Positions 11,757-23,093 of a stretch of DNA of 64,000 nt are shown piece after piece. A model generated the notes under the pieces. That model did no database searches, had not been told where the DNA came from, and was given only the letters and a program-made list of their open reading frames with translations. Origin of the DNA: Bimuria novae-zelandiae CBS 107.79 (taxonomy: Eukaryota; Ascomycota; Dothideomycetes; Pleosporales; Didymosphaeriaceae). How positions within the stretch are numbered: position 1 is the first letter of the stretch; every line of letters starts with the position of its first letter. The position numbers were made by a program, and so were the translations under genes. The stretch spans positions 163,936-227,935 of the forward strand of contig ML976687.1 of assembly GCA_010015655.1 (NCBI GenBank), read 5' to 3'.

Positions 11757-13666
11757 ATGTTGTCAATCACGATCGGCTTCCTCGCCGCCTTCACTCACGC
11801 CGCAGACACAGGAACACCAAAATCGTGATTCCACCCACACGACCGTGTGGGGGGTTCCTGTAGTATGAAATTGTTCGCCTGAACAAGCTGATTACTAGAA
11901 TCACGTTCTTTATCCGCAAAAAGCTGGCGCTGTTGCGATAAAGAGACCAAAGCCAAGATGCAGAGTTTTCGCTCTGCCAAGACTTGGTCAAAACCTTTCA
12001 CCCAAACTAAGTACCGCTCAGGCGACTACTACTACTTGTTCAAGCTTGAGGTTTTCCCCTACGAGGTTTTTACTCAAGGTACAAGGCAGCTTGCTAACTC
12101 GTACGAGGTCCTACTTCGTACGAGGTAGGGGGAGGAAGACAGTACGGGAGCAGAGCTACAAGGGCGAGGGAGAGAGGGGCAGAACAACAACACCCTCACA
12201 GATGAGGGCCGGCTACTATAGGTATCTAGGTGCCTGTAGTAGCAGGTAGACCTATTAAAGGGAGGATGGGCTATGTACAACAAGGCTACTCTGATGGTAG
12301 CCAGCCGGCAGGCACGAAATGCTTTCTGTAAATACAGCTTAGCACGTCCCCATGCCCCATGGGAGGCTAGAACATTATGTTCCTGGACGTTAATCAATAC
12401 TACTACTACTACTACTCACGCCGCAGAGCTACCTGGTAGCATTTGGGAATCAACAGAATGTAAAACCTGCCCATACAGCTTGTGAACGAACACGAAGGTC
12501 CACAATGTCCGCGATAGCCCCAACACAGCCTTTACAGCTGGACAGAAGGGGCTGAGATCTACAACGACACGTAAGTCCATGCTCGGTACATCGTTATAAA
12601 GCTCACAAGACACCAGAACATGGCTCAAGACAATCGACGACTGCTATGTGGCACAGTACGACATCGAGGAAACTCTAGGTATTCCTATCAGTTCTCATCA
12701 ATACAGCCTCGAAAGTGCCAATACTAACATGACTTCAGGAACTACAGAGCTCCCGTACTGTGGGTTCATTGAGGAGCCTGAGTGGCCGAAACGCAATGGA
12801 AGGACGCGGTAGTATAGCGAGTGTTATACCATGCCCTACTTCAACGGTCGCGCCACCAAGTACTACAAGTACAACATCGCCTTGAATTTGCTCTGCGTGA
12901 CGCGCAACGTCACAGGCTATTGGCATGAGATAATGGGCATGACGCAAGTGGCCAACTTCCATACGTACTTTCGCAGGAGTGACTATTGACACTGCAATAC
13001 AGCACATGGTACAAAACGAACAGTGACTGCTACGTCCACGAGACAAGTCTTTGGCCAGTTGGTAACGTCTCCCACCAGAGCAAGCCAGTTCAAATGCTCC
13101 TATACGCTGATACTACTCGTAGACGATGATTTCGAGGATTGTGGACCGCTCGATACCGAACTGCCCCGCCGACAAGCCCCAGAAACTGAACTACCTTCAC
13201 CACCCTCCACCTCCGAGCTTCCTTCTTTTTCAGCACCCGCAGTTTCAACCTCGATACCCGTGGCTGCCTCTGCTTCCATAGTATCCATTAATACAAGTGC
13301 ATCAAATGCTCGTCTCCAGCGCCGCTTCCTCTACGACACCACCATCGGCGAGGAGTACGTCAACTGCACGACGACCAGCAACTCCACCGACCGAGCGCAC
13401 GGAGTCAGGAAGGTTTACAAGTTTGACCAGCCTGTGATACCTCAGTGCGGTACTTTCGGTGATGATAACGTGATCATGCTGTTTACTACCGATTTTTGCT
13501 GTGAGTGGGATACCCTAGTGCGGCGGAATGCTTTCGGGTGGTGTTCAAGATGTGCTGACGGGTAGCAGGGATCAGAGACGATGAGTGCTGGGAGCAGTTG
13601 CTGCAGCAGAGCTTGCGGGCGGAACAATTTCCGCACTGTGAGTACTTTACGGATACAGTATCATAG
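11757..13666 (+). pseudogene. relic of a secreted-protein gene, split by a retroelement
   Basis: ATG at 11757 opens MLSITIGFLAAFTHAA, a good signal peptide. The frame is cut by the insertion at 11807-12413 and resumes beyond it (ELPGSIWESTECKTCPYSL, stop at about 12484). Further right, 13300-13500 reads RRFLYDTTIGEEYVNC and then FTTDFC, and a GTGAGT...CAG intron (13501-13568, 68 bp) joins this in frame to WIRDDECWEQLLQQSLRAEQ, ending at TAG 13664-13666. A cysteine-containing small secreted protein or effector-like protein fits, but the exons between 12484 and 13300 cannot be assigned and stops intervene. It could also be two unrelated relics. Confidence 0.4.
11807..12413 (+). mobile_element. 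SINE-like or truncated LINE insertion with (TAC)n tail and 14-bp target duplication
   Basis: The 14-mer ACTCACGCCGCAGA occurs at 11793-11806 and again at 12414-12427. Between the copies lies 607 bp with no coding content, ending in a run of TAC/ACT triplets just before the second copy. A simple-repeat 3' tail plus a target duplication of over 10 bp is the signature of non-LTR retrotransposition. I could not identify A and B box promoter elements with certainty, so SINE versus dead LINE stays open. Confidence 0.65.
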
Positions 13667-13738
13667 GAGAGGTTTATACAACATAGTCCCTGTCTCAACC
13701 AGAAATGGCATTCGATGGCGTGCTCGGCATGCCATTTC

Positions 13739-15158
13739 TCACAACGCTTGATAGACGGCCGACTCGATCGCGCCCCACAAACCCAACACTTTTGCGTCTC
13801 CAAAAGGTAGTATCTGCGTAGCAACAATGCCCGCGACTCCCTTCTCTCGATCACACCACCACCAAAGATTTGCTAGGCCAGCCCAAAACGCCGTGCTTGC
13901 CGATCTTCCAGTTGCACCCGCGCCGCTCAACATGAATGTTAAGCCCCATCCTTGCGGCCCGTTTCCGGGCACGGGATATAACTCAGGGACCGGATTCGTG
14001 AGGTCCGGTTTCGCAGCCGGAATGCCCTGGCGAGCGAAATTGGGAAATTGCGGGATCTGATTTTCGAACATCGACTCCACGGTAGAGGGAGCGAGGATCT
14101 GTGCGCCAGTTGTTGGTGACGTACCGTCGTTGAGGAGCGTCGCTAGGATTTCTGATGTATGTTGTTAGAAGAGACGATTCTGGCCTTGGCTGAAGGATGT
14201 GCAGTGCAAGTATACTTACGGGCATATTCTTGAGGCCTTGCGAAACAGCCTGCTCCTCCGCTGTACAAGAAGCTTAGTGAATGGGTCTCATCTGGTAGCA
14301 GAGGTCTTCTCAACAGGTGGTCCTATCATGAACAGCAAAATCAGTATCCCACCCCTGTTCCACGGAATTCCTTTTACTCACTCTCTTCGAGAGCCGCCCA
14401 TTGCCAACTCGGCTGTGCATGTACGCCAAATTGCGCAGCATCTCAGCGTGTGGCTTCATCGAGATGTTCTTCAGTCCAAGCGGGGCGTAAATGTTCTCCT
14501 GGCAATAAACCTCGAGCGTAACGCCCGTCGATTTCTCCACAAGCTTACCAGCCCTGGACGTAGACGAGCGAAGTCCGTCATAATTCGCATGTCATTCGTA
14601 AATTGAGGGTACGCACCAATCGATACTCACACCGTACTCCCAGTTCTCACCCGGTTGATGAACGAGCGGTTGCTTGATGTCGAATTCCAAGCCTGAAAAC
14701 TCATCCCATCCCGTGGGTCGCCCAAAGTCCCTCAGCCTCTCATTGAAGAAAGTATACCCAAACCCAGCTGTATGAGACAGTAGCATGCGGAGCGTGATGC
14801 CCCGCTTTTTCGGCACGAGAGTTCCGTCAGCTTGTAGGACCTGTACGTCTTTTAATTCTGGGCAAAGCGTCTCGACCTGCGCGGAATCGTCCAGTTTCAA
14901 AATGCCCTTCTCGACTAGTTGCATCGCTGCCACTCCGACGATCACCTTGGTGCATGATGCTATCCAGAAAACGCTGTCGAGGGTCATAGGCTCATCACTG
15001 CCCGTGCCGCGTTTCCCAGCTGCATGGCCAAAGAGTTCTTTACCGTCCTTACCGACGACTACAATGACTGCGCCAGGTATACCGGCTGCCTGGTCTGCAC
15101 ATGCAGCATCAGTGACTTGCGAAAGGTGGGAGAGTGTCTCGGCGGAGAATTTTCTCAT
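13739..15158 (-). CDS. beta-lactamase-family serine hydrolase / transesterase (EstB/LovD-like), 4 exons
   Basis: Exons 15158-14617, 14553-14382, 14322-14220 and 14151-13739 join to 409 residues. The introns of 63, 59 and 68 bp have GTGCGT, GTGAGT and GTAAGT donors and CAG/TAG ends. The splices are supported by continuous family sequence across them (SIDW|AGKLVEKS, LSKR|DHLLRRP, EYA|QILATLLN). The catalytic S-x-x-K is Ser68-Cys-Thr-Lys71 (IASCTK). Tyr175 of EYGVSIDW is the likely second motif residue. The C-terminal WWWCDREKGVAGIVATQILP block is typical of the fungal family. Members hydrolyse esters or move acyl groups in secondary metabolism (LovD). There is no signal peptide, so it is probably cytosolic. 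The 5' end faces the 3' end of the Zn2Cys6 gene. Confidence 0.93.
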
Positions 15159-15760
15159 GCTGACTCTTGTAACTGTTGAGTGGTGAGATGTCGCGTATGA
15201 GTGCGCAGATCAAGATTTAAGAGGTCCTTCCTTGGTAAATATAGGTTGGAGCTCCCATGTGGTATTCTCAGCACTAGCGGTGGAAGAGTTCTGCTATCCT
15301 ATCAGCATCAATCCTGCCATCTCCTGGGGGCATGAGCCAACCAAATGCAAAATGCTTACCCCATTTCCCCGCAATACGCAATCCCCACCGACGTGGGTCT
15401 CTTCCGATGCCAAATGTCGAGGGTCCGCAACGCGCAGGCTGGGAATCCCGCAAGAACTACCATAGACCTTCAGCCGTCTGAATGGTTGTCAGTCAAGTTT
15501 TAGATTTTCGAATAAGCAGTACGCATCAAGGTTTTTGATTGGCTCAACTGTGCACGTGTCTGAGAATACCTGGTGGGGGCTGCACATATGGTATTCACTG
15601 CGCTGTTGTCGGACAAGGTAGATCAGTTTATATTGGTCTGTTTTTGTTCCACCTAAATGTAGCTGTCATATGTTTTACATACCACGGCCCGCTAAGCAAC
15701 TTCAAGTACGAATCTGCGTTTTCTTCACGTACCTCCGCGGGGAGCTTCGTTAGCAAGCCT
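15159..15760. promoter_or_regulatory. hydrolase upstream region / regulator 3' flank
   Basis: About 600 bp without a gene. It must contain the promoter of the minus-strand hydrolase starting at 15158 and the 3' end of the minus-strand regulator ending at 15761. No specific operator could be recognised. Confidence 0.5.
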
Positions 15761-17518
15761 TCATGTAAATTGCATCCCAATCCCAGCGCCCAGGTTAATG
15801 CCCACAAGCCCTTTAATATACTCCATCATCCCTTCCAGTCGCCCCCTTTGCCGATCTGATAGGGAGGTAAGTTCGAGTGCGCTCTCCAAAGGGAAAATCA
15901 TGGTCCAAGCGCGGATAGCACGGCCGTGTATACGATGTCTATCATGGCAACTATGGTAGCTGCAATCCTCGGCGAGAAAAACATGGCTAAAAGGATCACC
16001 ATCGTCATCCTTGCGTTCGGGAACTTTGCGAGTTCCTAAACACTGCTCCTCGTAATCGCCAATGGCGAGCGGGATATCAGTGCATATACACTCAGCAATC
16101 TGCACCATGACAAAGCTAAAACGCTCCGGAAGCGCACTTAGCTCAGGATCGTGGTCATGGCCAGACTGGAACACAAGATATGTTACGGCGAGACTGAGGG
16201 CTTGAAGAAGGCGCATCCGCGTGGCTCGGAAAATATTCGCAATCAGCGCCTTAGTGACCTGCGCGTAGCGGTCCATGTTCTCCGGCAAGTCTTCCACGTC
16301 GAACTCAAGCTGCTTCGGCAGATCAGCGGGACGACCTAGTCCCGTCAAACGTGCCGCGATGGCTTCAGGATGGGGCCAGCATTCCGGAAGGCCGTGTACG
16401 GCCGTCGACAAACGATCTTCCATCTCTCTCCCTTTTTGTAGGAGTTCTCTTACTGCACGCGTCTGGTACTTGTGTATGCCTCTATTTATGGAGGTTACGA
16501 GGGTGCTGACTTCGTGGATCAAGGTTTCTACGCTCGCTACGGGCGTTGAGTAGGATATTTGCTGGATCCACTCGGGGTATTCTTGCAGGACGTGGCCGCC
16601 GTCGAAGAATGAGCCGATCAGTTGTTGGTGATATAGCAGGACGAAGAGATTCCGACCGGTCTTGCTTTGGAGCTGTTGTGCGCCTCGTAGACGCATAACT
16701 GCTAGCCTCCCTTGACTGTGGATGCGATTCAATTCGCCACTTTTGTCGGTTCCGCAATAGATAACAGTCTGAAGGAAATTTTAGTCCTGCAGTTAGCTAT
16801 TGTTAAGAGGATGGTCGACCAAGAGGTTATTCAGATAATCATAATGTTGAGATGATTGGATTGTGCACTCACCTCGTACAAACTTAGCAAGCACAGAGCA
16901 AGCAGAACGCCATCGTGTCTTGCAATTGTAAGGTCGTTCAATGCAACAGCAAGGCTATTGAGAGCGTTCCCATAATATTGCTGTGCCCTATCCATCATCT
17001 CATGACGCCTAAGCTGCCTCGCCGTCGTAGCCAACGAAACCGCGCGCACCGCTTTATGAAGACAGGCCGGCGTCGAAGCATCCTCATACAGGGGCGCCAC
17101 AAGGTACAAAAAAGGACAAGTACCCGCCGTGTATGCAAACTCTAGGTAAAATCGATTCAAAGCGCAGGCTTCCATGTCGTTCGTCAATTGATTGGGCAGT
17201 GGGTTTTTTGGGCCTGGTGGTACCGGTAGGTGTTGGGCAGCATCTGGATCACCACGAAGCAACTTGGCCTGCTTTACTCTGCGCACCACCAATCGCTCCG
17301 CCCAATCTTCTTGTCGACGAAATATCGAAACATCTTTCCACTCGCAGGACAGACCCAGTCTTACGCAGGCGCGACAATTTGGTGGCGTCTCGGAGCACTA
17401 GGAAGACTGTTAGCGTCTCGCAAATGAACCCAAAACCAAACGCAGCGGTTCTTCATACTTTCACTCTTCTCCGCTTACACGCCGTGCACGCTCTAGATGG
17501 ATGTCCGACGTTTGGCAT
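15761..17518 (-). CDS. Zn2Cys6 fungal transcription factor, 3 exons
   Basis: Exons 17518-17459, 17397-16873 and 16768-15761 give 530 residues. The introns are 61 bp (GTATGA...CCTAG) and 104 bp (GTGAGT...TTCAG). The N-terminus is a perfect binuclear zinc cluster, C11-x2-C14-x6-C21-x6-C28-x2-C31-x6-C38, with basic KRRRVK after Cys14, and the first intron interrupts it right before Cys21. The rest matches the fungal-specific regulatory middle-homology region: FYLEFAYTAGTCPFLYLVAP, LLALCLLSLYE|TVIYCG, HSQGRLAVMRLRG. It is expected to be a nuclear DNA-binding regulator. Its position next to the hydrolase on the same strand makes that gene a possible target, which is inference. Confidence 0.93.
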
Positions 17519-17737
17519 TGCTTAAGAGAGGGGGGAATGGGAAAAAGGTATTTATTTCGACGTGCGTCCACAAATTGAATGCAGGTGTGGCAGTGACCAC
17601 TCTGGTGGTTACCAGCGATTCTATCGCATGGCACACCCGAAATGGTTACCGTGCCTCGGCAGTCAGTGCAACACGTCAGTCAATGCAACACCCCACCATG
17701 CAACGTACCAACTTTCACGCGCCGCATCCCCACCAAT

Positions 17738-19612
17738 ATGGATCCAATCAAGGCAGCAATTACAGCAATCGAATCGCAAGAGCCAGGAGCATCTTTTTCA
17801 TATAGAAAAATTGCAAAAGAATATGGTGTTGCACTTTCTACATTGACGCGCCGGCACCAAGGCGTCACGCAGGCGCGTGCAGATACCGACTCTACACGTC
17901 GAAATCTTAGCCCACAGCAAGAATCAGAGCTCCTACGATATATTAGAGGCCTTACTAAACGTGGCCTTCCTCCTACACGGCAAATGATACAAAGCTTTGC
18001 CTCTACTATAGCCAAAAAGGAGGTTAGCTTATCATGGGTTGATCGCTTTGTGAGGCGCCACCCTGAATCCTTGATATCACGATGGACGACCGGCATCGAC
18101 AGCAATCGCCATAAAGCTGATTCCCTAGGCAAATATGAGGACTACTTTCAGCTTCTACAGCAAAAGATTGGCCAGTATCAGATCGAGACTCAGCATATAT
18201 ACAATATGGACGAAAAAGGCTGCCTGCTCGGCATCACCTCCCGCTCAAAGAGGATCTTTGATAGACCTCTGTACGAGAGCAAGGCAGTAAGGCAAGCTAT
18301 TCAGGATGGTAGCCGTGAATGGATATCGATCATCGCTTGCATATGCGCCGACGGATCTGCCCTAGATCCAGCTCTAATCTATCAGGCCACCTCTACAGAT
18401 ATACAATCAAGTTGGATAGAGGACCTCAACCCTTAACATTATCAAGTCTTTATCACCGTATCAGAATCTGGCTAGACGAACCATTAGATAGGCCTTACAT
18501 AGCTTTAACAGGTGTTTAATCGCCTTATAAAGTCAAAAGCTGGACGATCATATTGACTATTAATCCTCGATGGCCATAGATCTCACGTTACTATGGATTT
18601 TATCGACTTTTGCGATCGTAATAAGATCCTGTTAGCTATCTATCCACCACATTCGACCTATACGCTGCAGCCTCTAGATGTCTGCATATTTAAGCCTCTA
18701 TTAACAGCATATTCAAACAAGCTATCAGCCTTCTTACAAGATAGCCTAGGAATAGCCTCTATTACTAAAAGGGACTTCTTTAGCTTATTCTAGAAGGCCT
18801 AGGTTAGTACTATAAGGCAGCTATTAATACTCCGGGCCTTTAAGGCTACTAGCCTATTACCTCTATATCTAGAAGTTATCCTTAAGCGGTTTAATAACGA
18901 TCACGTACCTAAGCAAGAATTATAAGAAAGCTTAATCTTAGTACTTAGCGCATTAGATTAGAGGAAAATTAATAGGCTTCTAAAAGCTCATATTAATATA
19001 GGGGCTAGTAATGTGGCTAAAAAGCTAAGTCGAACTATACACTTAATCTCTGCACGAGCACAGCTTACAGAGCATAAAAATTAGGGCCTACAAAAGGCCC
19101 TAACTATCTAAAAGAAACGCTTAAAGCAAGGCAGGCCTTTGCCTTTTAATTAGCCTTATAAGGATTAAGGGGGATCTATTTTCGTGTCACCCTATCGCGT
19201 TCAGCGGGCACGTGATCGTCTACACGAAAAAGATACTAAAGCGTAGTAACTATAGCTTTAAAAACGTAAGTAAGTAAAGGCACGTTAGGCTAGCTAGTAG
19301 CTTAAAATAAGGCTACTCTAGGAGAGGCGTATTACTCGAGTAGCTGCTAGAGATGCACGCGCAAAGTAGAGGGCTAATAAAGCTATAGAGCGACGCCTTA
19401 AGTAATAGGCCCGCAAGGCATAAAGTTAACTTTAAAAACAGATTAAAATATCTAAATTAGTAAACAAGAAGGCTTTAAAGCCTCCTAGTAAGCCTACTAA
19501 GAAAAAACAGCCTCAGCGTGAGGCTATAGATGTTGATGAGGCCTCATCTGTTGCATCCGCCTCACAGTCGCGCAGAGGCCGAATCATCAGAACACCAAGT
19601 AGATATCGATAA
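17738..19612 (+). pseudogene. pogo/Fot1-type transposase, copy 2, in-frame stops only
   Basis: Starting at ATG 17738 (MDPIKAAITAIESQ), a single frame can be followed for 1875 nt to TAA 19610-19612, about 624 codons. It has a psq-type HTH (FSYRKIAKEYGVALSTLTRR), a CENP-B HTH (PPTRQMIQSFASTIA...SWVDRFVRRHP), first Asp NMDEKG, second Asp LDGHRSHVT at about 18570-18596, third region LQPLDVCIFKPLL and a basic C-terminus ending RRGRIIRTPSRYR. Stops interrupt it from 18434 on, mostly TAG/TAA where Gln is expected, as after RIP. No frameshift is needed. Copy 1 at 4.4-5.6 kb lies in inverted orientation. The terminal inverted repeats were not found. Confidence 0.88.
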
Positions 19613-19913
19613 TCTAAGTAGCTAGCAATTATCTACAGGCCTCAGAGACCCCAAATCCAGAAAATCTCGTGATAATATTGATTGTGGGTGGCTCAGCAGC
19701 TTCATGTTGCACAGTAGTGGATGTAAGACGAAGGAACAGCCCATTTTAACTCATCCGAACAACAGAACAGTCTTACAAAACCTATGGCATGCCATACATT
19801 GGACAGCTATTCGAAGATGACATTTGAAAAAAACTAGATATACTGCCGGTATCAAGAGCCTCTCCCTCCATAGCTATGGGATACTCCATTTCCTCGCACG
19901 ACCCACACACTGT
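19613..19913. other. pogo 3' flank and spacer
   Basis: Transposon 3' end and intergenic sequence. No gene is seen. Confidence 0.4.
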
Positions 19914-20906
19914 CTAGCAACTGCGAAACAACCCGCCTAAAGACTGAGTTATTTCTTCGGAAATGCAGCAGCTAATAGCACAGCAAGCCGACGCTTGATT
20001 TAACGGTAGAGTAGTGATAAAGAGCTCGTGTAAATACAACAGGATCCCCTCAGCAACAGCTTCGACCCGCTCCCGAGCATGCTTGCCACCCAGCCCTGGC
20101 ACCCAGGCGTCCACAGCGCTCGCCGGCTTCACCCCCTCTTTCCTCTCTCCTTCCCCCCACGCCCCTCGCTCTCCGCTCTGTAAAAACCTCACCACCTCCC
20201 TCCGCTCCGCCACCCACTGCCACCTAACCCCCCACTCCCTCAACTGATAACAAACACTGTAATAATTCTGCACTGTCGTCCCAAACACCCATGACTCCCT
20301 AGGATCATACTTCCTAATCCTCTCCAAACAATGCTCCGTATGACCCATCGGCCTCACCTCCATACTCACCATCCCCCCCATCCCCCCGAGCGCCGCCCAA
20401 TGCACCATCTTCAAACTATACAAGCAATGCGCCCAATGGTACTTTTCCGTCGCGATGACCTCGTGTTCGTATTTTAGCTGGGAAGGGGGGATGTCAGCAT
20501 TGAGGGAAGGGCCCGTAGAGGGAGAGGAAGAGGGTGGATTCCGTGGCGTTGTAGCACGAGGGGTGGATCCAGCCTCAGTACATGATGTCGAAGATGCAGC
20601 CGAGGGATTCGGCTTCGTGGGGGGAGGAGCCGCAGGAGGAGCCGTGGGCGGTGTCGGTGTGGTTGAAGGGGTGGACGTGCGTGCGGAGGGTTGAGATGAT
20701 GGGGGGACGGCGAGCACCGCTGCGATGTATAAAGTGAGGGCTGTGAGGGCGGCTATCGTTAGGATGGCTTTCTTGCGCGTGGATCGCGCGTGAGCGTGGG
20801 TGTTGCTGGGGCCGAAAAGAGGAGAGTTGCTGGAGTGGGGTAGGGCGAATTCGTCTTCGTCTTCTGCTGACGCTCGGAGGTCGTGGTATCGGATCTTGGA
20901 CGGCAT
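19914..20906 (-). pseudogene. UstYa/DUF3328-like single-pass membrane protein with frame disruption
   Basis: One open frame of 330 codons starts MPSKIRYHDLRASAEDED and has one membrane span at about residues 47-66. Two H-x-x-H-C motifs follow, HWAHC (157-161) and HTEHC (189-193), the signature spacing of the UstYa/DUF3328 type oxidases and their relatives. The stretch between the span and the first motif reads as low-complexity Pro/Ser/Thr. In a shifted frame the same DNA gives the conserved family block CGSSPHEAESLGCIFDIMY, a TGA, then GWIHPSCYNATE (about 20640-20540). The open frame therefore passes through a frameshifted region. The switch points fall near two C6 runs on the coding strand (about 20701-20706 and 20485-20490). 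It is either a damaged gene or an assembly error. Confidence 0.6.
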
Positions 20907-21281
20907 GGCCTAGGTGGGTTGTTAGTCTCCCCGAGGCTGATCGAGATGCTGGCCATTGCTTACTTTTATTTCTGATCTTCTCAGACTGGTCTCTGCATTA
21001 GCGTGGGTTTTCAGTCTGTCGGAGTGAGTTGGAGTTGATGTTCAGGCCGTGGACAAAGAAGTCGCGGACCTTGCCTCAAGTCGCTTACACCCACACGCGA
21101 TTACAAAAAAAAAGGACTTCAATAGCATTCAAGATGCGGGACCAAAAGCCTGTTGGGAAACAGCCTCGAACGCGCTCGTAGTGCGAGGAGGTCAATAGCA
21201 TTCGAGAATCGGTGGAATACAGCGTTGCGCAGCATTGCGATGCATGGAGTTCGACTTCTTTGTGTATATACGGACGTTGTC
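20907..21281. other. intergenic, SDR 3' flank and UstYa-like 5' flank
   Basis: It includes an A9 run near 21106. No gene is seen. Confidence 0.4.
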
Positions 21282-22374
21282 TTATATCTTACTTTCCGAC
21301 TTCGCGTTTCCCTTCCATCCCGTCAAATTCGCTCCGCCGTCGAGCTCGATAACGTTGCCCGTCATATGCGCACTCGCTGTCAAAGTTAGCAATCACCCAC
21401 AAATCCTTTTCTCACAACTCCCCACGCCCCCTCTCGCGCCACCAAAAACCCCTCCCTTTCACAAGGAGGGAAAAAAAAGAGAACAACTCACCAAGACTAC
21501 TCAAAAACAACACCACACCCCCAAAATCCCTCGGCCTCCCAATCCTCCCCGTAGGTTGCCCACTCACCAATCTCTCCCCAAACCTCTCCAACCCAAACGA
21601 CGTCATCTTACTCGGAAAAACCCCGGGAGCTATAACATTAACGCACACCCCCCTCGGCGCCAACTTACTCGCCAGCATCTTACTCAAATGGATCGCCGCC
21701 GCCTTACTCGGCCCATAGCTAAAAGTCCCCTGGCCCGGCTGCGCAAGCCCGCCCTCGTCGCCCGTCGTTACGTCCAGCGTCTGGATACCCGCGATGCTGG
21801 CCACGTTGATGACTCTGGCAGGGTTATCTGGCGTGGACGCGGCGAGCAGGAGAGGTTCCAGCCCGACGGTGACGTAGAAGATGGATTTCACGTTGAGGGC
21901 CATTAGTTTGTCCCAGCCCGACTCGGGGAAGGAGTAGTAGTCTGCGCCCCAGGTGGCGCCGGAGTTGTTGAGCAGGATGTGAAGTCTATCGGTTCGCTTT
22001 TTGACTTCTTCGCAGAGTTTCACGCAGCCGGCTTTGTCTTTGAGGTCGGCGACGATGTATTCGCATTTTCCGGGCCCTGTAGGTTAGGGTGGGTTAGCGC
22101 ATGGTGGAGTCGAGGGCGGTGGCGGCCAGCGGGCAGGTAGGCGGGAGGGCGATGGGAAGGAGGGTTAGGTAGAAGGGGGAAACATACCCATCCCATTCAA
22201 CCGTTCACACGTCTTCCTCAACTCCCCCTCTTTTCTCGACGCAATAATAACCCTTGCCCCATTCTGCACAAAGGCCTGCGCCGCCATTTCACCTAATCCG
22301 CTCGCTCCGCCCGTCACAAGAACCACATACTGAGAAAACTCGAACAACTTCGGTACGCTTAGGTCGTCTGCCAT
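21282..22374 (-). CDS. short-chain dehydrogenase/reductase, 3 exons
   Basis: Exons 22374-22188, 22076-21492 and 21376-21282 give 288 residues. The introns are 111 and 115 bp with GTATGT and GTGAGT donors. The third exon restores the usual SDR C-terminus (ASAHMTGNVIELDGGANLTG), which is why I extend past the apparent stop of the second exon. The Rossmann glycine motif is T21-GGASGLG, followed by NNSG at 99-102 (the usual NNAG with Ala to Ser). The catalytic residues are Ser156, Tyr183 and Lys187 (YGPSK). It is a soluble NAD(P)H-dependent oxidoreductase of the RhlG/3-ketoacyl-reductase-like group. The substrate cannot be told from sequence. Confidence 0.92.
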
Positions 22375-23093
22375 CTTCTCGTCCTGGTCGATTCCGCAAA
22401 TGCAAGGAGAACAAAGTCTATGCTAGAGAATAGATAGCACGTTCTCGCTGCAGAAAGGAACGGGATGGAAGATAATGTTTTGTGAAGGTCCAGGCCAGAC
22501 GACGATGTGTTTCGCTCACTAGCGCGATGTTGGATAGGGAAAGATACCTCGGCACTTCCCAAGTGTGGGGTAGCGCGACGGCGATTACACGGACATACGA
22601 TGCGCCTCGGCTCATCTATCGTCGTATGCATTGATCAGTGATCTCACACGCGCGCTAGATAACACCAGAAACCGCAATCAAAACAAGAAAATTTATCGGT
22701 GTGATGGATCCTTTGGAGTATGCGACTTCCATGCCAACATCAAGAGGTATATATGCACCCGCCCATCCCTTCCACAATGCTTAGATCCAGCGCTCAATGG
22801 CAACCTCCAAACACCAGAAACACTCCAGATCCAAAAAGTCTATACATATACAATCCCATGCAGATGGATATGGTGTTTGAGAAAGGCAAGAACAGTAGCA
22901 AATGTCGTCGTGTCGTGCAGAACCCCACCTGCGCCGTGCTATCGTGGAAGATAAACAGAAACGCCGTAAAGTTGCGGTAGTTGTCGGGTAGTATATAGGA
23001 GAGGGAGAGGTGACTAGTGAGCGTGGAGGCGGAGGAGTTAGACAAATGAGAAATGCAAAATCAAACGCTTTTGAGGACCAAAATGCATGAACA
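22375..23093. other. intergenic between SDR promoter and Arf-GEF 3' end
   Basis: About 720 bp. It holds the promoter of the minus-strand SDR and the 3' flank of the GEF. The frames here are short and without recognisable content. Confidence 0.5.

Noticed and set aside
12735..13046. 103-codon minus-strand frame
   Set aside because: No motif or signal; it overlaps the secreted-protein relic and cannot be supported.
20540..20650. An intron explaining the UstYa-like frame switch
   Set aside because: A TTCCCAG acceptor with branch-like CTGAC exists, but the only donors would remove the conserved SCYN block.
21235..21906. 223-codon plus-strand frame
   Set aside because: Antisense of the SDR exon; Pro/Arg-rich without motifs.
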